Assembly (NCBI GenBank): GCA_035547055.1
Contig: DASZVN010000054.1
Coordinates: 1 to 22,362, forward strand
Origin: DASZVN01 sp035547055
GTDB lineage: Bacteria > Pseudomonadota > Alphaproteobacteria > Rhizobiales > Methylopilaceae
Length of the DNA stretch: 22,362 nt
Reading direction: 5' to 3'
Below the pieces are notes generated by a model that was not told the DNA's origin, did no database searches, and was given only the letters and a program-made list of their open reading frames with translations. The translations under genes and the position numbers were made by a program. This document shows, piece by piece, positions 14,438 through 20,361 of the stretch; positions within the stretch are counted from its first letter, which is position 1; each line of letters opens with the position of its first letter.

Positions 14438-15130
14438 CTACTCCGCCGCCGCGACCGACGGCGCGATGAACTGCGCCATCCAGGTGCCGCGCTGCCTCAG
14501 CGTGCCGCGATAGAGCTGCTCGAACTCCTCGAACGGGAAGGAGTGGGTCGACGGCCGCGCCAGCAGCGTGTCGCGCCACGCCGCCAGCCGCGAGAACTTC
14601 TCGATGTGGCCGAGCTTGCGGATGCGGTCGAGCAGCGTGTAGCGCAGGAGGAACGGCGCATAGGCGGCATCGACCAGGGAATAGGCGGCGCCGTTGAAGA
14701 ACGGCCCCGCGCCCTGCGCCAGGAGCGCCTTCTCCATGCGGTCGAATACCTCGGGAATCTTGTTCGCGGCGGCGTCGTAGTCGGCTTCCGCCTTGGCGTA
14801 GCCGACCGCGGTGACGACGCTCGCGAAGGTCGGCAGGTAGTCGGTCCAGGCCCGGTTGATGGCGCGCTGCACGGGGTCGGCCGGGTGCAGGCGCGGCGCG
14901 ATGGTCTCGTCGAGGAACTCCACGATCGCGTTCGACTCGAACAGCGAGACCTTGTCGTCGATCCGGAGCACCGGCACCTTCTTGTGCGGCGAGATCGCGA
15001 GGAACCAGCCGGGCCGGTTGTCGGGCTCGATATGGCGGAACTCGAACGGAACGTTCTTCTCGCGCAGCACGATCGCCGCACGCTGAACCCAGGGGCAGGT
15101 CTTGAAGCCGACCAGGAGATAATGCGTCAC
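14438..15130 (-). CDS. Glutathione S-transferase family protein
   Basis: A 230-residue protein with the two-domain GST layout. The N-terminal thioredoxin fold (about 3-80) begins THYLLVGFKTCPWVQRAAIVL and has a redox-type CPWV motif (C12), typical of omega/lambda-like bacterial GSTs that act as thiol transferases or reductases. The glutathione-site motifs KVPVL and ESNAIVEFLDE follow. The C-terminal helical domain has the conserved YSLVDAAYAPFL, in which the Asp is the usual N-capping residue. The start is taken as GTG at 15130, with GGAGGAGA 5 nt ahead (15136-15143). The frame is open upstream without any GST similarity. It is divergent from the CoA-transferase-like gene, with 71 bp between starts. 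Substrate is unknown; the class assignment rests on the CPxx motif. Confidence 0.9.
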   Translation of the reverse strand: MTHYLLVGFKTCPWVQRAAIVLREKNVPFEFRHIEPDNRPGWFLAISPHKKVPVLRIDDKVSLFESNAIVEFLDETIAPRLHPADPVQRAINRAWTDYLPTFASVVTAVGYAKAEADYDAAANKIPEVFDRMEKALLAQGAGPFFNGAAYSLVDAAYAPFLLRYTLLDRIRKLGHIEKFSRLAAWRDTLLARPSTHSFPFEEFEQLYRGTLRQRGTWMAQFIAPSVAAAE

Positions 15131-15201
15131 GGCGGTCTCCTCCGTGCGGGACACGGACGTTATGTTGGCACGGCGCGCGCAGATGCTGGAAGGGGCGAAG
15201 A

Positions 15202-16593
15202 ATGACCACGCCACGGCAACCATCGGGGAACGCCGGCTTCCTCGGCGCGATCTGGGACGGACTCGGTGGCGATTCCCGCATGCTGCCGTGCGTTTCCTCT
15301 GCCGGCGAAGGCGTCCTGCCGTCGGTCTTCGACGTCACCGGCCTCGCGGCGGCCTCGGTCGGCGCCGCGTCGCTCGCCGTCGCCGAGCTGGTCGCGGCGC
15401 GGACCGGACAGGCTCCCCCCGCAGTCGCGGTCGACCGGCGTCGCACCGGGCTGTGGTTCGGCTGGTCGCTGAAGCCGGAGGGCTGGACGCCCGAGCCGCC
15501 GTGGGACCCGATCGCCGGCGACTATCGGGCCGCCGACGGCTGGATCCGCCTCCACACCAACGCGCCGCATCATCGCGCCGCCGCGCTCGCGGTGCTCCGC
15601 ACCGCGGCGGAGAAGGACGCGGTCGCCGCGGCCGTCGCCGGCTGGCGGGCGGACGAGCTGGAGGCGGCCGTCGTGGCGGCGGGCGGCTGTGCCGCGACCA
15701 TGCGCTCGCTCGAAGACTGGGCGGCGCATCCGCAGGGCCGTGCCGCCGCGGCCGAGCCGCTCGTCGCGTGGGAGAGCGCAGGGGCCGGCGGGCGGGACGC
15801 CGCACGCGCCTTCGATCCGGCGCGGCCGCTCGCCGGCATCCGCGTGCTCGACCTCACCCGCATCCTCGCCGGGCCGGTCGCGACCCGCTTCCTCGCCGGC
15901 TTCGGCGCGGAGGTGCTCCGGATCGACCCGCCGGGCTGGGAGGAGCCGAGCGTCGTGCCGGAAGTCACGCTCGGCAAGCGCTGCGCCCGGCTCGACCTTC
16001 GCGACTCCGCCGGGCGCGCGCGCCTGCTCGCCCTTCTGGCCGAGGCCGACGTTCTGGTCCATGGCTATCGCCCCGGCGCCCTGGAAGGGCTCGGCCTCGG
16101 CGCGGAGGCGCGCCGGGCGGCGCGGCCCGGCCTGGTCGAGGTGACGCTCGACGCCTATGGCTGGAGCGGACCGTGGGCGGGCCGGCGCGGCTTCGACAGC
16201 CTGGTGCAGATGAGCGCCGGCATCGCCGAGGCCGGCATGCTCCGGCTCGGCCGCGAGCGGCCGACGCCGCTGCCGGTGCAGGCGCTCGACCACGCGACCG
16301 GCTACCTGATGGCGGCCGCGGCGGCGCGTGGCCTGACCGGACGGCTCGCCCATGGCCGCGGCTGCACCGCCCGGCTGTCGCTCGCCCGCACCGCTGCCCT
16401 GCTCGCGAGCCGGCCGGCGCCGGAGCAGCCCGACGCGCCGGCGCGCCCCGAGCCGGCGGACTACGCTCCCGAGATCGAGGTCACGCCCTGGGGCCCCGCA
16501 CACCGCCTTCGCCCGCCTGCCGCCATCGCGGGCATCCCGCTGCGCTGGGACCGCCCCGCCGCCGCATTGGGCTCCTCGCCGCCGGAATGGTGA
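15202..16593 (+). CDS. CaiB/BaiF-family CoA-transferase-like protein with rearranged domain order
   Basis: A 463-residue protein related to class III CoA-transferases. The standard N-terminal domain begins only at about residue 209, LAGIRVLDLTRILAGPVATRFLAGFGAEVLRID, and the catalytic-aspartate region follows at D363 in QALDHATGYLMAAAAARGL. Residues 30-190 resemble the second half of a CoA-transferase instead (PSVFDVTGLAAASVGAASLAVAELV with D44, then the ADGWIRLHTNAPHHRAAALAVL segment that normally follows catalysis). The chain thus looks like a C-half placed before an N-half with a shortened second C-half. I recall similar long proteins in other proteobacteria, so the arrangement is probably a stable subfamily, not an assembly error. 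Function as a CoA-transferase or a derived acyl-CoA enzyme is open. Start ATG 15202 has GGAAGGGG upstream. Confidence 0.82.
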   Translation: MTTPRQPSGNAGFLGAIWDGLGGDSRMLPCVSSAGEGVLPSVFDVTGLAAASVGAASLAVAELVAARTGQAPPAVAVDRRRTGLWFGWSLKPEGWTPEPPWDPIAGDYRAADGWIRLHTNAPHHRAAALAVLRTAAEKDAVAAAVAGWRADELEAAVVAAGGCAATMRSLEDWAAHPQGRAAAAEPLVAWESAGAGGRDAARAFDPARPLAGIRVLDLTRILAGPVATRFLAGFGAEVLRIDPPGWEEPSVVPEVTLGKRCARLDLRDSAGRARLLALLAEADVLVHGYRPGALEGLGLGAEARRAARPGLVEVTLDAYGWSGPWAGRRGFDSLVQMSAGIAEAGMLRLGRERPTPLPVQALDHATGYLMAAAAARGLTGRLAHGRGCTARLSLARTAALLASRPAPEQPDAPARPEPADYAPEIEVTPWGPAHRLRPPAAIAGIPLRWDRPAAALGSSPPEW

Positions 16594-16636
16594 GGCCGTC
16601 GGGTCGGCACGGCGTTACCGCGCCCACCCGGGGGCC

Positions 16637-16660
16637 TTCTTCGCGTCGCTCGCAATGACG
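16637..16660 (-). repeat. Family C half copy
   Basis: The end CGCTCGCAATGACG preceded by CTTCTTCGCGT matches one arm of the family C element at 11141-11235. It lies 43 nt after the CoA-transferase-like stop and looks like a decayed remnant. Confidence 0.6.
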
Positions 16661-16685
16661 GGCGCGGCATGCTAGCCGGTCGGCC

Positions 16686-17402
16686 ATGAGCCCGCTGTTC
16701 CTCGGCCTGGCCGTGCTGCTGTTCTTCGTCGCGCTCGGGCGGGGCTGGCTCGGCGGCGATCCGAAGAAGCTCGCCCGCCAGCTCCGCTATGGTGGCGGCA
16801 CGCTGGCGCTCATCGCCGGCACCGGCCTCAGCGCGGTCGGCCGCGAGATCATCGGCATCCCGCTCGCAATGATCGGGCTCGGCCTGCTCGGCCGCGACAT
16901 GCTCGGCGGCCTCCCCGGCGGCATCTTCGGCGGCGGCGGGAACAAGGCGCCCCCCTCGCGGATGCGCTCGGCAATGATCGAGATCGGCCTCGCGGCCTCC
17001 AGCGATATCGTGGCCGGGCGCGTCGTCGCCGGCAGCTTTGCCGGGCGCGACCTCGCTTCCTTCTCCGACGGCGAGCTTGCGCGGCTGCTCGCCGAGGTTG
17101 CGGCGCGCGACCCGAGGGGCTCAGGGCTCCTGGAGGCTTATCTCGACCGCCGGCGTCCCGGCTGGCGTGAACACCTGGATGGAGACGCGGGCCGGCGGCA
17201 GCGCCAGGCGCCGGGCGAGGCCGCGATGACCGAGCAGCAGGCCTATCAGATCCTGGGTCTTGAACCGGGGGCCGGCGCGGCGGAAATCCACCGTGCGCAC
17301 CGGGCGCTGATGATGAAGCTCCACCCCGACCGGGGCGGCTCGACCTACCTGGCCGTCCAGGTCAACGCCGCTAAGGATCTGCTCCTGAGAGGACATCGCT
17401 GA
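16686..17402 (+). CDS. Membrane-anchored J-domain (DnaJ-like) protein
   Basis: A 238-residue protein with a hydrophobic N-terminus (2-18), a second hydrophobic region (about 37-70), a Gly-rich linker (74-86) and a C-terminal J domain (about 182-238). The J domain contains QQAYQILGLEPGAGAAEIHRAH, the invariant HPD motif at 213-215 in MMKLHPDRGG, and the helix IV end NAAKDLLL. J proteins stimulate DnaK-type Hsp70 ATPase, and a C-terminal J domain tethered to the inner membrane resembles the mitochondrial Tim14/Pam18 arrangement. Homologues of this form are usual in alphaproteobacteria; the client is not known. The region 94-165 between linker and J domain has a conserved-looking FSDGELARLLAEV helix. 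It converges with the carboxypeptidase gene, with 34 bp between stops. Confidence 0.88.
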   Translation: MSPLFLGLAVLLFFVALGRGWLGGDPKKLARQLRYGGGTLALIAGTGLSAVGREIIGIPLAMIGLGLLGRDMLGGLPGGIFGGGGNKAPPSRMRSAMIEIGLAASSDIVAGRVVAGSFAGRDLASFSDGELARLLAEVAARDPRGSGLLEAYLDRRRPGWREHLDGDAGRRQRQAPGEAAMTEQQAYQILGLEPGAGAAEIHRAHRALMMKLHPDRGGSTYLAVQVNAAKDLLLRGHR

Positions 17403-17436
17403 CTCCGATACGCTGACGACGGACCTCGGGACGGGA

Positions 17437-19032
17437 CTAGTTGCGCGCGGTGAAGCAGGCCATCGCGGTCTTCTTCAGCGCGGCGCAGGCAAGCTGGGCG
17501 GTCTCGCGGTCGTCGAAGCCGCCGAAGCGGGCGCGATAGAGCGTGCCGCCGCTCGACTGAACCGGCTGGGTGAACGACTGCGCCGAGCCGGCGACGCGGG
17601 CGACGGTCGGCTGGGCGCGGGCGATCAGCTTCTCGGCGAGCGCGACGCTGTCGGCGGCGCCGACCTGGATCTGCCACCCCTGCGGCTGAGCCGGCTGCGC
17701 GACCGCGGCCGAGCGCCCCTCGGCCGGCGCCGAGACGCTTGCCGTGGCGGCGAAGGCACGGGCGGTGCCGTCGTCGTGATAGGCGGCCGGCTGCGCGCCG
17801 ACGACCCAGCGCATGGCGGGCGAGCCGGGCGTCGTGCCGACCATGGCGGTGGCGCGGTCGACCCGTGCGGCGATCGCGCTCGGCGTCAGCGTGTTGCGGC
17901 GGACGGCAGGCGTCGCGGCGAGCTGCGGCGCGGGCGTCGCGGCGACGGCCGCGGGGGCCGGCGTCGGCAGCGGCACGGCGGCGGCCTCGACCACCGCGGT
18001 GCGGACGCGGCGCACCACCGGCTGCGGCGCAGCCTCGGCGATGGCGTCGGGCGCCGCGACCGGAATCGGCACCAGCGCCTGCGGCGCGCCGACCGGAGCG
18101 CGACGGGCCGGGGTCGCGGCAGCGACGAGCGCCGGCATCGCCCCGCCGCGCGAGGCCTTCGGCAGATAGGCGGTGACGAGGCCGCGCATCTCGGCGTCGC
18201 GTGCGCCGGCGCTGCGGCCGCCGAACACCGCCGCGACGATGCGGCGGTCGCCGTCATGGGCCGACGTCAGGAGATTGAAGCCCGAGGCGCGGATGAAGCC
18301 GGTCTTGAGGCCGTCGACGCCCGGCATGCCGAGCACGAGCCGGTTGTGGCTCGGGATGACGTGCCCGCGGAAGACGAAGCTCCGGGTCGAGAAGAAATGA
18401 TACTCGCGCGGGAAGCGGCTGATGATGGCGCGGCCGAGGGTCGCGATGTCGCGCGCGGTGGTGTGCTGGCGCTCGTCCGGCAGGCCGTTCGGATTGTCGA
18501 ACACGGTACGGCTCATGCCGAGCGCGCGGGCGGCCTCGTTCATGCGCTGGACGAAGGCCCCTTCCGAGCCGCCGATGTTCTCGGCGATCACCATGGCGGC
18601 GTCGTTGGCCGAGCGGGTGACGATGCCGAGGATGGCGTCCTGGACGGTGATCGTCTCGCCGGCGCGGAGGCCGAGCTTGGTCGGCGCCTGGGCGGCGGCG
18701 AGCGCGGACACCGTCATCTCGGTGTCGAGCTTGACGTCGCGGCGCTCCAGCGCGTCGAACAGCAGATAGAGCGTCATCACCTTGGTGAGCGAGGCCGGGT
18801 AGCGCAGCGCGTCGGCGTCCTTCGCCTCGAGCACCCGCCCGGTCACGGCGTCGACCACGATGCTCGACTGCGGCGGCGAGTAGGCGGCGCGGTGCAGGAT
18901 GATGTGGTGGCGGTGGTGATGATGCGAGCGCGCCGCCGCCGGGCCGGCCAAGGCCACGGCCGCGAGCGCAACGCCCGCCACGATCGCTGGCGCGCGGCTC
19001 CACGCGCGCCGGCTGCCCACGCAACTCGACAT
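17437..19032 (-). CDS. D-alanyl-D-alanine carboxypeptidase (PBP5 family) with C-terminal SPOR domain
   Basis: A 531-residue secreted serine peptidase that trims the terminal D-Ala of peptidoglycan stem peptides. Residues 1-35 form the signal peptide or anchor, followed at 36-47 by a His-rich stretch SHHHHRHHIILH. The catalytic domain (about 50-290) has all three penicillin-binding motifs: SLTK at 81-84 (Ser81 nucleophile), SAN at 141-143 and KTG at 243-245. Residues 295-450 are a long Pro/Ala-rich linker. Residues 452-530 form a SPOR domain (GWQIQVGAADSVALAEKLI ... YRARFGGFDDRETAQLACAAL), which binds denuded glycan at division sites. ATG 19032 is chosen because it starts the signal peptide and is preceded by GGGGAAG with 5-6 nt spacing; the frame stays open far upstream over non-coding DNA. 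The phasin gene diverges from it. Confidence 0.93.
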   Translation of the reverse strand: MSSCVGSRRAWSRAPAIVAGVALAAVALAGPAAARSHHHHRHHIILHRAAYSPPQSSIVVDAVTGRVLEAKDADALRYPASLTKVMTLYLLFDALERRDVKLDTEMTVSALAAAQAPTKLGLRAGETITVQDAILGIVTRSANDAAMVIAENIGGSEGAFVQRMNEAARALGMSRTVFDNPNGLPDERQHTTARDIATLGRAIISRFPREYHFFSTRSFVFRGHVIPSHNRLVLGMPGVDGLKTGFIRASGFNLLTSAHDGDRRIVAAVFGGRSAGARDAEMRGLVTAYLPKASRGGAMPALVAAATPARRAPVGAPQALVPIPVAAPDAIAEAAPQPVVRRVRTAVVEAAAVPLPTPAPAAVAATPAPQLAATPAVRRNTLTPSAIAARVDRATAMVGTTPGSPAMRWVVGAQPAAYHDDGTARAFAATASVSAPAEGRSAAVAQPAQPQGWQIQVGAADSVALAEKLIARAQPTVARVAGSAQSFTQPVQSSGGTLYRARFGGFDDRETAQLACAALKKTAMACFTARN

Positions 19033-19314
19033 TCCTGCTTCCCCGTTCGTCGCGGCGCGTCTCTCGAGCCTGCCGGCCGTCGTGTCCTGCCACGCCGGCC
19101 CGCCGCCGTCACCCATGTGACGCCGGCCGCGCACAGGTTCACGATGCGTGAATGCGGTTACGGAAAGTTTAAGCGAGCCGGGCGGCCGCCAGCTTCCCCT
19201 CTTGTGCAGTGCAAAAATCCTCTTGACGGCTATGTTGCATTGCACCATATACCCCGTGGCGACACCAAGCCCCATGCCGGGGCGAGCGGACCCACTTCCG
19301 GATTGGAGCTGACC
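19033..19314. promoter_or_regulatory. Divergent region between carboxypeptidase and phasin genes
   Basis: This 282-bp gap holds the carboxypeptidase ribosome site (19038-19044, minus strand), a dyad TTCACG-ATG-CGTGAA at 19138-19152, and the phasin promoter with its candidate operators at 19205-19251. The phasin ribosome site GGAG is at 19305-19308, 6 nt before its ATG. Confidence 0.5.
19205..19251 (+). promoter_or_regulatory. Phasin promoter with two TGCANTGCA operator candidates
   Basis: A sigma-70-like promoter, TTGACG at 19223-19228 and CATATA at 19246-19251 (17-bp spacer), is overlapped by two copies of the palindrome TGCANTGCA. One is TGCAGTGCA at 19205-19213 and the other TGCATTGCA at 19236-19244. 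They start 31 bp apart, about three helical turns, so a protein could bind both on one DNA face; the second lies in the spacer. TGC/GCA-rich dyads before phasin genes are known sites of the PHA-responsive repressor PhaR in alphaproteobacteria. The link to PhaR here is inference from family and context. Confidence 0.6.
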
Positions 19315-19659
19315 ATGTTTTCCAATGTCGACGACGTGCAGAAGCTCGGCCGCGACCAGGCCGAGTACGCGCTGAAGAGCTTCGGCGCAGCAAGCAAGGG
19401 CTTCCAAGCGATCGCGCTTGAGCTGGCCGAGCAGTCGCGCGCGGCTTTCGAGTCGAGCTCGGCGGCGTTCGAGAAGCTGGTGGCGGCGCGCACCCCCGCT
19501 GCCGCGGCCGCGGTGCAGACCGACTATGCCAAGGCGAGCTACGAGAACTTCCTCGCCCGCTCTCGCCGCATCGGCGACCTCTTCGCCGAGACGGTGAAGG
19601 AGACGCTGAAGCCCTACGAGCAGGCCTTCGCCGGCAGCACCACCCAGGCTGCCGAGTAG
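19315..19659 (+). CDS. Phasin family protein (polyhydroxyalkanoate granule-associated)
   Basis: A 114-residue, Ala-rich, almost wholly helical protein of the phasin_2 type, the usual size for rhizobial phasins (about 110-130). Residues 1-60 begin MFSNVDDVQKLGRDQAEYAL and carry SKGFQAIALELAEQSRAAFE. Residues 66-100 hold the second helix with QTDYAKASYENFLARSRRIGDLF. There is no signal peptide or membrane span; amphipathic helices coat PHA granules in the cytoplasm. The upstream promoter carries paired TGCANTGCA sites, as expected for control by PHA content. GGAG at 19305-19308 supports the start. A family A repeat and a strong terminator follow. Confidence 0.92.
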   Translation: MFSNVDDVQKLGRDQAEYALKSFGAASKGFQAIALELAEQSRAAFESSSAAFEKLVAARTPAAAAAVQTDYAKASYENFLARSRRIGDLFAETVKETLKPYEQAFAGSTTQAAE

Positions 19660-19670
19660 CACCCGCGCGC

Positions 19671-19761
19671 CGCCATGGCCGGGCTTGTCCTGGCCATCCA
19701 CGACTTCTCTTCGGCGGCGCTGCAAGCTCGTGAATGCCCGGGCCCGAGGCCGGGCGTGACG
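19671..19761 (+). repeat. Intergenic palindromic repeat, family A copy 4
   Basis: A 91-bp element starting CGCCATGGCCGGG 11 nt after the phasin stop and ending CGTGACG at 19755-19761. It keeps the hairpin GGCCGGG-CTTGT-CCTGGCC (one G-U pair) and the ATCCACGACTTCTCTTCGGC stretch also seen in copy 1. It occupies the first part of the 316-bp gap between phasin and clpS. Confidence 0.8.
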
Positions 19762-19807
19762 GCGAGGCTGGCGCACTTCTCCCCCCGGCCCCTGCGGCCA
19801 GTCTTCG

Positions 19808-19832
19808 AGCCCGGCTTCGGCCGGGCTTTTTT
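19808..19832 (+). terminator. Rho-independent terminator after the phasin gene
   Basis: A perfect 8-bp stem AGCCCGGC/GCCGGGCT with a TTCG tetraloop followed by six T. It separates the phasin transcript from the clpS-clpA unit. Confidence 0.93.
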
Positions 19833-19861
19833 CATGCGCCGCTCATCCCGGCTTGTGAGGA

Positions 19862-19900
19862 CGTGCCGGTCTGGCACGACGCGCCTGCCGCCGCTACATT
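19862..19900 (+). promoter_or_regulatory. Candidate clpS promoter
   Basis: TGGCAC at 19872-19877 and TACATT at 19895-19900 are separated by 17 bp and lie 76 bp before the clpS ATG. A small dyad CGTGCC-GGTCT-GGCACG (19862-19878) overlaps the -35 hexamer. The match to the sigma-70 consensus is only fair. I see nothing else of note between here and clpS. Confidence 0.35.
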
Positions 19901-19975
19901 AGGGCGGCGACGAAGCACGATCGCGGCGGATGCAGAGAAGGCCTGGTCCGTCGGTGCACTTCACGGGCGTCGGAG

Positions 19976-20353
19976 ATGGAGCGGCCAGTAGCGGGCATGG
20001 CGGCCGAGGAGCGGCTGAGGGCGGCGGCCAACGGGCGCCGCAACGAGGAAGGTCCCGGCTCGGGCACGGCGGTGGCCACCAAGGCCAAGCCGAAGACCAA
20101 GCGGCCGAGCCTCTATCGCGTGCTGCTCCTGAACGACGACTACACCCCGATGGAGTTCGTGGTTCACGTGCTCGAACGGTTCTTCAACAAGAACCGCGAG
20201 GACGCCACCCGCATCATGCTGCACGTCCATCAGAACGGCGTCGGCGAGTGCGGCGTTTACACCTATGAAGTGGCGGAGACCAAGGTGACCCAGGTCATGG
20301 ACTTCGCCCGACGCCACCAGCATCCGCTGCAGTGCGTCATGGAAAAGAAGTGA
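19976..20353 (+). CDS. clpS: ATP-dependent Clp protease adaptor ClpS
   Basis: A 125-residue adaptor that delivers N-degron substrates to ClpAP. The first 42 residues are a flexible basic/polar tail. The folded core (about 43-125) has the signature YRVLLLNDDYTPMEFVVHVLERFF, in which the NDDYTPMEFV segment binds the N-terminal destabilising residue. HVHQNGVGECGVYTYEVAETKVTQV follows, with the ClpA-contacting surface. ATG 19976 is taken as start although its only purine-rich stretch (GGAG, 19972-19975) abuts it with no spacing. ATG 19997 would give a 118-residue protein and is also possible, since the N-terminal tail is poorly conserved. clpA starts 8 nt after its stop, the standard clpS-clpA operon. 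Confidence 0.96.
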   Translation: MERPVAGMAAEERLRAAANGRRNEEGPGSGTAVATKAKPKTKRPSLYRVLLLNDDYTPMEFVVHVLERFFNKNREDATRIMLHVHQNGVGECGVYTYEVAETKVTQVMDFARRHQHPLQCVMEKK

Positions 20354-20361
20354 GGTCCGAC

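Noticed and set aside
14382..15446. 354-codon minus-strand frame overlapping the glutathione S-transferase gene
   Set aside because: Out-of-frame shadow of the GST gene; the 14438-15130 frame carries the thioredoxin-fold and helical GST motifs.
19033..19776. N-terminal extension of the carboxypeptidase frame through the phasin gene
   Set aside because: The extension is antisense to the phasin gene and its promoter; ATG 19032 starts a normal signal peptide with a ribosome site.
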